Shown here piece after piece: positions 45,109 through 54,105 of a stretch of 64,000 nt of DNA. How positions within the stretch are numbered: position 1 is the first letter of the stretch; every line of letters starts with the position of its first letter. Source of the stretch: Rudanella paleaurantiibacter (GTDB taxonomy: Bacteria > Bacteroidota > Bacteroidia > Cytophagales > Spirosomataceae); contig NZ_WELI01000001.1 in NCBI RefSeq assembly GCF_009184635.1, positions 1,116,001 to 1,180,000 of the forward strand. The letters are read 5' to 3'. The notes under the pieces were generated by a model. It had not been told where the DNA came from. It saw only the letters and a program-made list of their open reading frames with translations, and did no database searches. The translations under genes were made by a program, and so were the position numbers.

Positions 45109-46737
45109 TTACCGGCTCATCGTCGCCCGGCCGAGGTAGATTTCGTCGCCCCGGAGCTGGATTTGACTGTAAAACCGGTAGCCGTTTTCTACATAACGCA
45201 CCAGCACCCGGGTCGATTGGTTGGCCTGAGCATAGGGCATGGTTGCACTGACCAGAATCTGATCGCCGTTGACAATGGCCCGCACAAACGGTAGTGACTT
45301 GGTTTTGAGTTGATTCGCGTTGTATTTGTACCACGTCTGCCCCCCGTCGAACGAGCACTCGGTATTCTGATTGAGGTATTTCTCCCGCCCATTGAACAGG
45401 TCGCCGTGATGCTTAAACAACCGCCAGAGTCCGTGCAGGTAATGCTCGTAACACGCATAGTTACGGTCGTCGCCGAGGCCCTGTAAAGCCGGGTCGCGCG
45501 GAACAGGCTGGCTGGGCGTCAGTCGGTTATGATCGTCCCAGAACAACACCCCGTAAGCGCCTGTGAACCAGTAGAAAATAGACATACCCTCGGCAATAGC
45601 GGGTGGAGCTGCATTAGAGGCTTTGGCACTATTGGCAAACTCACTGCTTTGGGTGTTGAATAGCCATTGCCAGGCTACCCGTCGCTTGTTTGTTAGAGCC
45701 ATATTAACCTCCTGCTCGCCCACGAGCGAGGCCAGCCAGTGCCGGGCATCGTCGGCATGGTGCGGAATCGTGTAATCGAAGTCGGGGTAGAGGTAGTACG
45801 TGCCGGGCATGGCAATATCCATGTAGTCGGAAAAAGACTTCCCTACGATGTCGTCGGGCATGCCGCGCTGACGACTGGTTGCGGTGTGCTGAGCCGGTTT
45901 AGTCCAGAGCCACTCAGGCCCGGCTGTGTAGTCTGACGTACGCGAATAGCCAAAACTATTGTGGGGTACCGGCGTGATAGAGCCAATCTGGGTGTACGGC
46001 ATGGTGTTTTCCTTTACGGTTTTGGCCATGTACACATACATATTGGCATGCTCCTGCTGATTCCCGGCCGACGTACCATCGTTTTCCAGATCGAAGAAAA
46101 TGAAGCCGTTTGTGTTTTTGAGCGTACCCGGTGGGCAATCGCCGTAGTTCACGCACTGCCCGCATAGCTCATACGATGCCTGATACATGGTTTTGCGGGC
46201 TTGCGGGTGGCTGGGTGGTCGGCGGTACCAGGTTTGCCGGGCCAGTTCGCTATCCCGTGACCATGCCAGTGCAAAGGGCTCGTCGATGTAGTAGTTTCGG
46301 TAAATGGTGAGCGACCGCTGACTTGGTTTCAGGCGGCTCCGCCAGTTGGCCGGGGGCATGCCGGGCTCGCGCCAGACCTCGCTGCCACCCACCATGCGGG
46401 TTTGGTCGATGGCCGAAAAACCCCGACGGAACAGTTTGTCCCAACTCTGATCGACGTGTAGGTTACGACCGGCGGCCGAGAAAATGAGGGTTTTGGTGGG
46501 CGGTAACTGAAAATCACCCACTACGTCGATGTTCCAGTAGCCTTTGCGGGTAGTGGGCCTGAAAAAGGCGCGGGGGGTGGGCTGTAAGGGGGTAAGGGGG
46601 GGGAGTTGTCCCTGTAGTTTTACCCCCACGGGGTCGGGGAGGCCACCAATCATGCCGGCTTTGTCCAGCACGAAAAAACCGCCAGCCAGTGAGGCTAAGG
46701 CGGTTGATAAAAGGAGTATCTTCATGGGGTTACTCAT
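45109..46737 (-). CDS. Large exported protein of unknown function in a nitrilase/sulfite-oxidase operon
   Basis: 542 residues from the ATG at 46737, which overlaps the nitrilase stop by 8 bp; MKILLL at 46725 is an alternative start. The N-terminus (MSNPMKILLLSTALASLAGGFFVLD) is a signal peptide or anchor. I do not recognise the family. Visible features are an unusual Cys cluster CGQCVNYGDCPPGT near residue 200, aromatic-rich segments (GTYYLYPDFDYTIPHHADDARHW), YACYEHYLHGLWRLFKHHGDLF and a C-terminal BNR-like ECSFDGGQTWYKY. The tight spacing on both sides argues for a joint function with its neighbours. Confidence 0.8.
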   Translation of the reverse strand: MSNPMKILLLSTALASLAGGFFVLDKAGMIGGLPDPVGVKLQGQLPPLTPLQPTPRAFFRPTTRKGYWNIDVVGDFQLPPTKTLIFSAAGRNLHVDQSWDKLFRRGFSAIDQTRMVGGSEVWREPGMPPANWRSRLKPSQRSLTIYRNYYIDEPFALAWSRDSELARQTWYRRPPSHPQARKTMYQASYELCGQCVNYGDCPPGTLKNTNGFIFFDLENDGTSAGNQQEHANMYVYMAKTVKENTMPYTQIGSITPVPHNSFGYSRTSDYTAGPEWLWTKPAQHTATSRQRGMPDDIVGKSFSDYMDIAMPGTYYLYPDFDYTIPHHADDARHWLASLVGEQEVNMALTNKRRVAWQWLFNTQSSEFANSAKASNAAPPAIAEGMSIFYWFTGAYGVLFWDDHNRLTPSQPVPRDPALQGLGDDRNYACYEHYLHGLWRLFKHHGDLFNGREKYLNQNTECSFDGGQTWYKYNANQLKTKSLPFVRAIVNGDQILVSATMPYAQANQSTRVLVRYVENGYRFYSQIQLRGDEIYLGRATMSR

Positions 46738-47602
46738 CAATGTACCGTTTGGTAATGGGCTGGTAGGAGTCGATCCGCCGGTCGCGGAAGTACGGCCACG
46801 TAGTGCGGTACCGGTCCGATTGATCGAGGTCTATCTCCTGAACGTGCACAATCTCTTTATCGTGTGGAGCTACGTACAATAGGGACCCGAACGCATTGGT
46901 CACAAATGAGCCACCCCAGAACTGCTGATCGGCCTCACGCCCAACCCGGTTCACGGCCACCACCGGCACCCCATTGGCAATGGCATGGCTCCGCTGAATG
47001 GTTTGCCAGGCGCTATACTGCTCCTCATTGGCTTTGGGGTCGGGTTCAGTCGTATCCCAGCCAATGGCCGTGGGATAAAACAACACCTCGGCCCCCATCA
47101 ACGACGTGATCCGGGCGGCTTCGGGGTACCACTGATCCCAGCAGATCAACACCCCGATTTTGGCCACTTTGGTATCGAATACCTTGTAGCCCAGGTCGCC
47201 GGGGGTAAAGTAAAACTTCTCGTAATAGCCCGGATCGTCGGGAATGTGCATTTTGCGGTACTTACCGAGATAGGTGCCATCGGCATCGAGCACGGCCGTG
47301 GTGTTGTGATACAGGCCCTGTGCACGCTTTTCGAAGAGCGAGGCCACCACCACTACGCCACACTCTTTGGCTACCTCGGCCATGCGGTCGGTAGTAGGGC
47401 CGGGAATCGACTCGGCAAGGCTGAAATTGTGGTGATCTTCGACATCGCAGAAGTACAGCGACCGGAACAGCTCCTGCAAACAAACGATCTGTGCCCCCTT
47501 ACGAGCAGCCTCCCGAACACCCTCAATGGCTTTCTGCACGTTGGCCTCCACATCGTCGGAGCAGGCCATCTGAACAAAGCCGATATTTATCTTTCGTGAC
47601 AT
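46730..47602 (-). CDS. aguB: Carbon-nitrogen hydrolase, N-carbamoylputrescine amidase-like
   Basis: 290 residues. The nitrilase triad is Glu44 (VCLQELF), Lys117 (KYRKMHIPDDPGYYEKFYFTPGD) and Cys154 (GVLICWDQWYPEAAR). The segment around DPGYYEKFYFTPGD and the QWYPEAARI tail match N-carbamoylputrescine amidase, which converts N-carbamoylputrescine to putrescine, CO2 and ammonia. An agmatine deiminase partner is not in the window. First gene of a three-gene operon with an exported unknown protein and a sulfite-oxidase-like protein. Confidence 0.88.
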   Translation of the reverse strand: MSRKINIGFVQMACSDDVEANVQKAIEGVREAARKGAQIVCLQELFRSLYFCDVEDHHNFSLAESIPGPTTDRMAEVAKECGVVVVASLFEKRAQGLYHNTTAVLDADGTYLGKYRKMHIPDDPGYYEKFYFTPGDLGYKVFDTKVAKIGVLICWDQWYPEAARITSLMGAEVLFYPTAIGWDTTEPDPKANEEQYSAWQTIQRSHAIANGVPVVAVNRVGREADQQFWGGSFVTNAFGSLLYVAPHDKEIVHVQEIDLDQSDRYRTTWPYFRDRRIDSYQPITKRYIDE

Positions 47603-47633
47603 GTCTAATTCGTTATGGGTTTATAGTTTGTCG

Positions 47634-47686
47634 TTTTTGGTTTTTAGTGTACCGTTTGGGTATCTGGAGAAACTAAAAACCAAAAA
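47634..47686. repeat. AT-rich inverted repeat between nitrilase and dehydratase genes
   Basis: Perfect 15-bp arms TTTTTGGTTTTTAGT and ACTAAAAACCAAAAA (47634-47648 and 47672-47686), extended by imperfect TTTATAG/CATAAAC words. Similar wording occurs at 9300-9335 (reverse strand). It may end the dehydratase-side transcript or be a degenerate repeat element. Confidence 0.65.
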
Positions 47687-47695
47687 CCATAAACG

Positions 47696-48640
47696 CTAAA
47701 AAGCTAATTTCCCTAAGTCAACGTTGCCGCCGGTCAGGATAATTCCCACTTTTTGACCGGCAAATAGGTCTTTATGTTTTAAAACAACAGCCAGTGGTAC
47801 AGCGCAGGAAGGTTCGATAATGATTTTCATGCGCTCCCAAATCAGCCGCATGGCCGCGATGATCTCCGGGTCGGATACGGTTTTGATGTCGGTTACGTGC
47901 TGCTGGATAATAGCCAGAGTCCGTTCGCTAAGCGTAGTGAGCAGGCCGTCGGCGATGGTGTTGATGTACGGAGCCGACTCGACCCGGCCGCTTTGAAACG
48001 ACAAAATAGCGTCGGCCGCCCCCTCGGGCTCGCCTGCCAGCACGCGGGTGCCCGGTGCAAAATAATGCGCCGAGAGCGCTGTGCCGCTCAACAGTCCCCC
48101 GCCCCCAACGGGAGCCAGCAGCCAATTGAACGGCCGGTTGCCGGTGGCGTCTTCGAGCAACTCTTTGGCTGCAGTAGCCTGCCCGGCAATCACCCGGTCA
48201 TCGTCGAAGGGGTGAATCATGGTGGCCCCGGTGCGGGCAATCACCTCCGCTACGCCCTGTTCGCGGGCGTCGAGGGTGGGTTCGCACTCAATTACCTCGG
48301 CTCCATATCCCCGAACGGCATCTTTTTTGACTTGCGGAGCCGTGCGCGGCATCACAATGTAAGCTTTTGCACCTACCTCGCGGGCTGCGTACGCAATGGC
48401 TTGTGCGTGGTTGCCCGACGAGTGGGTGGTGACCCCCGATTTTAGCTCGTGCGGAGCCAGTTGTAAAACGGCATTAAGCCCCCCCCGTGCCTTAAACGCC
48501 CCAATTTTCTGGAAGTTTTCGCACTTGAAATGTAGTTCGGCCCCTGCCAGCGCATCAATAGTGCGGTTAGTCAGTACGGGCGTGCGGTGAATGTACGAGC
48601 GAATCCGGTCGTGGGCAGAGAGAATGGTTTCGGCGGTCAT
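47696..48640 (-). CDS. PLP-dependent threonine/serine dehydratase-like enzyme
   Basis: 314 residues from the ATG at 48640; a longer frame to 48679 has no support. Fold type II PLP enzyme: ELHFKCENFQKIGAFKARGG with Schiff-base Lys50, HSSGNHAQAIAYAAR, the phosphate-binding GGGGLLSG, and a C-terminal ILTGGNVDLGKL. It lacks the ACT-like regulatory domain of biosynthetic IlvA, so it is of the catabolic threonine dehydratase/serine racemase size. Threonine or serine is the expected substrate; hydroxyaspartate is a possible alternative. Confidence 0.9.
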   Translation of the reverse strand: MTAETILSAHDRIRSYIHRTPVLTNRTIDALAGAELHFKCENFQKIGAFKARGGLNAVLQLAPHELKSGVTTHSSGNHAQAIAYAAREVGAKAYIVMPRTAPQVKKDAVRGYGAEVIECEPTLDAREQGVAEVIARTGATMIHPFDDDRVIAGQATAAKELLEDATGNRPFNWLLAPVGGGGLLSGTALSAHYFAPGTRVLAGEPEGAADAILSFQSGRVESAPYINTIADGLLTTLSERTLAIIQQHVTDIKTVSDPEIIAAMRLIWERMKIIIEPSCAVPLAVVLKHKDLFAGQKVGIILTGGNVDLGKLAF

Positions 48641-48753
48641 TAGTTGAGAGGGGTCAAACGCCGAGTTGCACAAAGGCATCGTCGCACCACACGTGCCTTT
48701 GTATGCCTTTGTGCAACCCTTTATACTACGTAGTTCCTGTTTTTTGGGCGGGA

Positions 48754-49293
48754 CTAAAAATTGTACCGCAACCCTAAGCCCGACTGTACGTTCATGAACA
48801 GGGGAGCGGGTAACACCTCCACGTACAGACCCGATTCCAGAAAGACCGAAAACGGTTTGTCGGGTACGAAATATTCCAGGCCCGCAATGGCTGAGCCACC
48901 GAGCGAAATCTCGGCAATGTAGTCGACCTGTTGTCCGCGCAGATTGTCGGGGTAGTACCGACGGCGGTTTACCTGCCCACCTAATCCGTAGTAGCCCCGC
49001 AGGTTGTCACGGCCAAACAGGCGGTTGTGCCACACATAGTGCCCCTGCACCGAGAGGCCAATACTCCGGTAACGTCCCTGCCGGTACTCACGGGTGTTGC
49101 CATAAAGCCCTCCGTACGACCCTACGTTAAGATCGAACGCTTTAGTGTCGCGGAAATATTTGCGGACATTAATACCGGAGGGTTCGCCTAGCCGGAACCC
49201 AACAGCCCAGTTGTTGTATTGGGCTACCGCCCGACTACCCGGAAACAGCCCCAGCATGAGGGCCACAAAAGCGACCAGAAAGGATTTCTGCAT
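48754..49293 (-). CDS. Small outer-membrane beta-barrel protein
   Basis: 179 residues from the ATG at 49293, which opens the signal peptide (MQKSFLVAFVALMLGLFPGSRAVAQ). Further upstream frame (to 49464) overlaps hisC and is a shadow. Strands such as NWAVGFRLGEPSGINVRKYF, AFDLNVGSYGGLYG, LSVQGHYVW, GYYGLGGQVN and a final GLGLRYNF with terminal Phe are typical of 8-stranded barrels. It lies 44 bp downstream of hisC. Function unknown. Confidence 0.78.
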   Translation of the reverse strand: MQKSFLVAFVALMLGLFPGSRAVAQYNNWAVGFRLGEPSGINVRKYFRDTKAFDLNVGSYGGLYGNTREYRQGRYRSIGLSVQGHYVWHNRLFGRDNLRGYYGLGGQVNRRRYYPDNLRGQQVDYIAEISLGGSAIAGLEYFVPDKPFSVFLESGLYVEVLPAPLFMNVQSGLGLRYNF

Positions 49294-49337
49294 AAAGAAA
49301 AAGATTCGGTAATAGAGATGCGACCGTGGGGGCGGTG

Positions 49338-50435
49338 TCAGTGTGTTACGGCCCCGGTGTCTTCTGTCAAACGGCCAACGTCCTGAAACTGTTGTAACTG
49401 ACTCATAAGTACCGCGTTTTCGGCCGGGGTACCTACCGTAATGCGCAGGCAGCCATCGCACCATTTTACTTTGGAACGGTCGCGGACAATTACTTGTTTA
49501 TCAATTAAATAGTTGAAGACTGCCTTAGCATTGTCGAACCGGACGAGCAAAAAGTTCGCGTCGGAGGGGTACACATGCTGCACAATAGGCAATTCCCGTA
49601 GTGCATCGGCCAGTACAGCCCGCTCGGCCAGAATCTCCCGAACCATGGCGTCCTTATCGGCCACGTGATCGAGGGCTTCGAGGGCGAGGGTCTGCGTCGG
49701 GGCCGAGATGTTGTACGGTGGCTTAATCTTGTTCAGTACCGCAATTAGCTCTTCCGACGCAAAGCACATACCGAGCCGAAGTGCGGCCAGGCCCCAGGCC
49801 TTCGAAAAGGTTTGCAGTACCACCAGATTGGGGTAATGGTCGAGTTGGGCGGTCCAGGACGGGGCATCGGCAAAGTCGATGTACGCTTCGTCGACGACCA
49901 CGAGCGAGTGTGTAGCGGCTTCGAGTACCTGCCGGATGGCGTCGGCTGAGAGCTGATTCCCCGACGGGTTGTTGGGCGAGCAGATCCAGATAACCTTGGT
50001 GTCGGGCTCGATAGCGGCCAGTACGGCTTCTACATCAAGGCCGAAGTCGGGGGTAAGGGGCACCCGAATCTGACGGATGTCGTTGATCGTTGCCGATACC
50101 TCGTACATGCCGTACGTGGGGGGCATAATCAGGACACTGTCGTGACCGGGGCGGCAGGTGGCCCGAATCAGCAGGTCGATGGGTTCGTCGGAACCGTTAC
50201 CCAGAAAAATCTGACCGGGCCGCACGCCTTTGATGGGGGCCAGCTTTTCCTTAATCAGCGCCTGATATGGGTCGGGGTAGCGGTTGTAAGGGCCGGCCGT
50301 AGCCGAACCGAGAGCATTTTCATTGGCATCCAGAAAAATTCCTTCCTTGCCGGTGTACTCGTCGCGGGCCGACGAGTAGGGCGTGAGCGTCAGGATATGG
50401 GGCCGCAGCAGCGTGTTCAGATCAATAGTTGGCAT
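49338..50435 (-). CDS. hisC: Histidinol-phosphate aminotransferase
   Basis: 365 residues, normal length. Aminotransferase class I/II signatures are FLDANENALGS, GNGSDEPIDLLIRA, WICSPNNPSGN, VVDEAYIDFA, and TFSKAWGLAALRLG with PLP Lys212. The C-terminal NFLLVRFDNAKAVFNYLIDKQVIVRDRS and CLRITVGTPAEN are typical of HisC. It catalyses the conversion of imidazole-acetol phosphate to histidinol phosphate in histidine synthesis. It is isolated from other his genes here, and has a full-consensus promoter directly upstream. Confidence 0.95.
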   Translation of the reverse strand: MPTIDLNTLLRPHILTLTPYSSARDEYTGKEGIFLDANENALGSATAGPYNRYPDPYQALIKEKLAPIKGVRPGQIFLGNGSDEPIDLLIRATCRPGHDSVLIMPPTYGMYEVSATINDIRQIRVPLTPDFGLDVEAVLAAIEPDTKVIWICSPNNPSGNQLSADAIRQVLEAATHSLVVVDEAYIDFADAPSWTAQLDHYPNLVVLQTFSKAWGLAALRLGMCFASEELIAVLNKIKPPYNISAPTQTLALEALDHVADKDAMVREILAERAVLADALRELPIVQHVYPSDANFLLVRFDNAKAVFNYLIDKQVIVRDRSKVKWCDGCLRITVGTPAENAVLMSQLQQFQDVGRLTEDTGAVTH

Positions 50436-50455
50436 TCGTCAGAAAGTCGTAAGCG

Positions 50456-50486
50456 CAAAAATACCGCATCTTACTGTACCGACAAA
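50456..50486 (-). promoter_or_regulatory. Consensus Bacteroidota promoter of hisC
   Basis: On the minus strand TTTG (50486-50483), exactly 19 bp, then TATTTTTG (50463-50456): a full match to TTTG-N19-TAnnTTTG. The transcript would start about 14 bases before the hisC ATG. Confidence 0.8.
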
Positions 50487-50575
50487 TTACGGGGGGCTTC
50501 GGTTCGGCCGGGCACAGAAAAAGCCGCCCCTGCGTGTCAGGAGCGGCCAGGGTAGGTTGGGCTTGTTCGAATCAA

Positions 50576-51166
50576 TTACTCGTAATAGCCTCCACCGATG
50601 TCGAATCCCAGCTTGAAGCCGAGGTACGAGTTGTTGGATTTGCCGGGGGCTACGGTCCCATTCATCATAGAAACCGTGTATTTAGTGGTGGGAACGAGGT
50701 TATACTCCACGCCCATGTTAAAATGGCCCAGTTTGAAGCCAACCCGCGCCATAGCTCCCAACTTGCGCGATGCACCTATGCCGAGGTCAGATGAATTCTC
50801 ACTGAAGCTCAGGCTGCCCACCGAATACAGACCACCTCCAATACCTACGTAGGGTCGGAAGTACGTGTTGGTCAGCATGTAGGTACCCGTGAGTACATAC
50901 GACGACGAAATGCTGATTTCTGAGTCGGCCATTTCACCGGCGATCTCGGCAGCGCGGGCCATAAAAGCCCCTTCGATACGGAGACCTACATCAATCTGAT
51001 CGTTGAGACCGTACTTAGGTTCTACCGAAAGCAGAATCCCGGCCGATGAGCCAGCACCCATTGGTTTGGCATACCCCAGCGATGAATTTACTTTAAAGGG
51101 TTTAAAATCCTGGGCGTTGGCTCCGTAAGCCAATAACCCGAGTACTACGGCGAGGACTTTTTTCAT
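50576..51166 (-). CDS. Outer-membrane beta-barrel protein (OmpA-barrel-like)
   Basis: 196 residues from the ATG at 51166, opening a signal peptide (MKKVLAVVLGLLAYGANAQ). Barrel-like strands are SSAGILLSVEPKYGLNDQIDVGLRIEG, SYVLTGTYMLTNTYFRPYVGIGGGLYSVG, ARVGFKLGHFNMGVEYNLVPTTKY and a final NSYLGFKLGFDIGGGYYE. The YVGIGGGLY strand is typical of outer-membrane beta-barrel domain proteins in Bacteroidota. Its function is not evident. Confidence 0.8.
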   Translation of the reverse strand: MKKVLAVVLGLLAYGANAQDFKPFKVNSSLGYAKPMGAGSSAGILLSVEPKYGLNDQIDVGLRIEGAFMARAAEIAGEMADSEISISSSYVLTGTYMLTNTYFRPYVGIGGGLYSVGSLSFSENSSDLGIGASRKLGAMARVGFKLGHFNMGVEYNLVPTTKYTVSMMNGTVAPGKSNNSYLGFKLGFDIGGGYYE

Positions 51167-51500
51167 AAAATTCAATCGTGTAAAGAATGTGGTGGACTTG
51201 TTAGGTAATCCCAACGCTACCTGTGGTGACCAAAGCTACTGTGTCTGAGGACAAAATGAAAATATACAAATCAAAGCGATTCGGTAGGGCAAGCTGATGC
51301 TCAGGTGTTTATGTGTAAAAATTCAATGAAAAAATTTAACTTTCGATGTATTAACGTACAGGAATACCTCTTTGATGAGACAAAGCCCCCTTCGTTTAAT
51401 GGCTGAGACAACCGTTCATCCCAAAATGGGGGTTGCCTATTCGCCGACGGGTCAAAATGCCGTAATTTTAGGGTTTAAATGCACTACAAACGCTTCATAC
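51167..51500. other. Divergent intergenic region
   Basis: 334 bases between the barrel gene and the M3 peptidase. AT-rich near 51310-51350 with TAACTTTC (51337-51344), a one-mismatch -7 element. The peptidase frame is open from 51372, but the added residues lack a signal peptide and look non-coding. No other structure is seen. Confidence 0.5.
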
Positions 51501-53696
51501 ATGTTACCATTTGGAAAACAAGTTAGCACGGTAGCTACGCTGGCTTTGCTGACTCATGCCGGTTTGGCTCAGCAGAACAGCCGCCCGGTCAGCCCAACCA
51601 CGCAGCCGACTTCGGCCCGTGCTGCAACAAAGTCGGCGTCTACCTCTTCTGATCGTATGACTCAAAATCCGCTTCTTCAGGCGTTTTCAACGCCCCACCA
51701 AACGGCCCCGTTCGCGCTCATCAAGAACGAGCATTATCTCCCCGCCATCAAGGAAGGGATGTTACAGGGCCGTAAAGAGGTTGATGCCATTGCAGCCAAC
51801 CCGGCCAAACCAACGTTTGAAAACACGATTGTTGCCCTTGAGCGCTCGGGTGATCTGCTGGGCCGTACAGTCTCGATTCTGTTTAACCTGAACAGTGCCG
51901 AAACAACGCCAGAGCTTCAGGGAATCGTGCGTGAGGCATCGCCTTTGCTGACCGAGTACGGTAACGACATCACCCTCAACGAAAAACTCTTTGGCCGTAT
52001 CAAAGCCGTGTACGACACCCGCGCCAGCCTGAAACTCGATACCGAGAGCCAGATGCTGCTCGAAAAAACGTACAAGCGGTTTGCCCGCAACGGAGCCAAC
52101 CTGAGCGCCAAAGACAAAGACCGGCTGCGTGCTATCGACAAAGAGCTGTCGCAATTGTCGCTTCAGTTTGGTGAGAATGTGCTGAACGAGACAAACGAGT
52201 ACTCGATGCTTGTGACCGACGAGAAAGACCTCGCCGGTTTGCCTGATTTTGCCCGTGAAGCGGCCCGCTCGACGGCCAAGCAGAAGGGAAAAGAAGGCTG
52301 GATGTTTACCCTTCAGGCTCCCAGCTACGGGCCGTTCATGCAGTATGCCGATAACCGGGCGCTGCGCCAGAAGCTGTTCATGGCGTTCAACTCGCGCGGT
52401 TTCCGTGGTGATAAGAACGACAACTCGACCATTATTCAGAAAATGGTCAACCTGCGCTATGAGCGGGCCAACCTGCTGGGCTACAAAACCCATGCTGATT
52501 TTGTGCTGGAAGAGAGCATGGCCGGTTCAAAAGACAAGGTACAGAGCTTCCTGAACGAACTGGTGGCGTACGCCAAGCCGGCTGCTGAGAAGCAATTGAC
52601 TGAGCTGAACACCTATGCGAAAGCGCATGGCTTCACCGGTGACCGCGTGGAGCAGTGGGACTACAGCTACTATTCGGAGAAACTCAAGAAGGAGAAATAC
52701 GACCTTGATGATGAGACGCTGAAGCCGTACTTCAAGCTCGAAAACGTGCTGGAGGGTGTCTTTACGGTGGCTAACAAGATGTATGGCCTGACGTTTAAAG
52801 AGAATAAGTCGATTCCGGTGTACAACTCCGAAGTGCGGGCCTACGAGGTGTTCGACCGCGACGGTAAGTTTATCTCGGTGTTCTATGGTGATTACTTCCC
52901 CCGGCCGGGTAAGCGGAGCGGTGCCTGGATGAACGACGTACAGGGTCAGAAGATCGTGAACGGGCAAAACATCCGGCCTCACATCGTAAACGTTTGTAAT
53001 TTCTCGCGCCCAACCGAGACCAAGCCTTCGCTGCTGAGCTTTTACGAGGTAACTACTCTGTTCCACGAGTTTGGTCATGCCCTGCATGGTATGCTGGCCA
53101 ATGGGCAGTACGAGAGCCTGTCGGGAACGAGCGTACCCCGCGACTTTGTGGAGCTGCCCTCGCAGGTTATGGAAAACTGGTGCTACGATCCCGAAGCACT
53201 CCGTCTGTTTGCGAAACACTACCAGACCGGCGAGGTAATTCCGAACGAACTGGTGGAGAAGATTCGGGCCAGCCAAAACTTTATGGCCGGTATGGCCAAC
53301 CTGCGTCAGCTCCGGTTTGGCCTGGTGGATATGTACTGGCATAGCCAGAAACCCACGGGTGAGTCGGTAACGGAAGTAGAAAGCCGCGTGGATTCGCTGG
53401 TGCAGTTGCTGCCCCCGGTGAAAGGCACCGCATTCAGCCCGGCGTTCTCGCACATTTTTGCTGGTGGGTACTCGGCGGGTTATTATAGCTACAAATGGTC
53501 GGAGGTGCTCGACGCCGACGCCTTTGAAGCCTTCAAGGAAAAAGGTGGCCTGAACAGCCGCGAAGTAGCCGAAAAATTCCGGGCGAACGTGCTCGAAAAA
53601 GGCGGTAGTGAGAAGCCAATGGAACTGTACAAGAAGTTCCGGGGCCGGGAGCCATCGCCCAAGGCTATGTTACGCCGAAGCGGCCTGATTTTGTAA
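51501..53696 (+). CDS. dcp: M3-family metallopeptidase (oligopeptidase/peptidyl-dipeptidase Dcp-like), exported
   Basis: 731 residues from the ATG at 51501, chosen because it opens a signal peptide (MLPFGKQVSTVATLALLTHAGLAQ). The M3 zinc site is FHEFGHALHGML (HEFGH 522-526), with the third ligand in VELPSQVMENWCYDPE. Family segments GYKTHADFVLEESMAGS, FYGDYFPRPGKRSGAWMNDV and HIFAGGYSAGYYSYKWSEVLDADAF are present. It cleaves short peptides, releasing C-terminal dipeptides, here in the periplasm. A linker of about 60 residues rich in Ser/Thr/Pro follows the signal. Confidence 0.94.
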   Translation: MLPFGKQVSTVATLALLTHAGLAQQNSRPVSPTTQPTSARAATKSASTSSDRMTQNPLLQAFSTPHQTAPFALIKNEHYLPAIKEGMLQGRKEVDAIAANPAKPTFENTIVALERSGDLLGRTVSILFNLNSAETTPELQGIVREASPLLTEYGNDITLNEKLFGRIKAVYDTRASLKLDTESQMLLEKTYKRFARNGANLSAKDKDRLRAIDKELSQLSLQFGENVLNETNEYSMLVTDEKDLAGLPDFAREAARSTAKQKGKEGWMFTLQAPSYGPFMQYADNRALRQKLFMAFNSRGFRGDKNDNSTIIQKMVNLRYERANLLGYKTHADFVLEESMAGSKDKVQSFLNELVAYAKPAAEKQLTELNTYAKAHGFTGDRVEQWDYSYYSEKLKKEKYDLDDETLKPYFKLENVLEGVFTVANKMYGLTFKENKSIPVYNSEVRAYEVFDRDGKFISVFYGDYFPRPGKRSGAWMNDVQGQKIVNGQNIRPHIVNVCNFSRPTETKPSLLSFYEVTTLFHEFGHALHGMLANGQYESLSGTSVPRDFVELPSQVMENWCYDPEALRLFAKHYQTGEVIPNELVEKIRASQNFMAGMANLRQLRFGLVDMYWHSQKPTGESVTEVESRVDSLVQLLPPVKGTAFSPAFSHIFAGGYSAGYYSYKWSEVLDADAFEAFKEKGGLNSREVAEKFRANVLEKGGSEKPMELYKKFRGREPSPKAMLRRSGLIL

Positions 53697-54105
53697 GAAG
53701 CTGCTCAAATCAGCGATTTAGAGAATGCGAAAGCCGCCCAACGGGCGGCTTTCGCATTAATAGGGTATTGAAAAACTCATTTGCGTCAGACGTAAACGTA
53801 GTTGCCCCTTTCAACGTATTGTTGAGTCTACTTTTCCGTGACAGGCAATCGTGCCCTACGCATCACGACCGTCGGTACAGATCGAGTTAAGACTGTAGTA
53901 TACTAAGTGACTGCAAAACGCTCACTCAGGTCAGACCCTATTTTTTGTTTGTATGCAAATAGTCTGTATGTGTATAATAGGTTGGTTATGAAATATTTAC
54001 GAAAAATAAGTTTTCTTTTGATCTACGTATAATGTAGGTACCTTTTCCATAAAAACAGCTATCAGGTTGTTGCAAAATTCCTAAAACCACTAACCAGCTA
54101 TTTGT
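53697..54105. other. Intergenic region upstream of the head-repeat adhesin
   Basis: 409 bases: the peptidase terminator, then a GC-average stretch without features, then AT-rich DNA from about 53930 with TATAAT at 53973-53978 and 54028-54033 as possible but unsupported promoter elements. No gene is seen. Confidence 0.5.
53724..53758. terminator. Terminator of the M3 peptidase gene
   Basis: 16-bp perfect arms AATGCGAAAGCCGCCC and GGGCGGCTTTCGCATT with loop AAC, 28 bp after the stop codon. Confidence 0.85.

Noticed and set aside
53973-54033. TATAAT-like -10 sequences before the fiber gene
   Set aside because: AT-rich DNA gives such matches by chance, the Bacteroidota sigma consensus differs, and no matching -33 element was found at the right distance.
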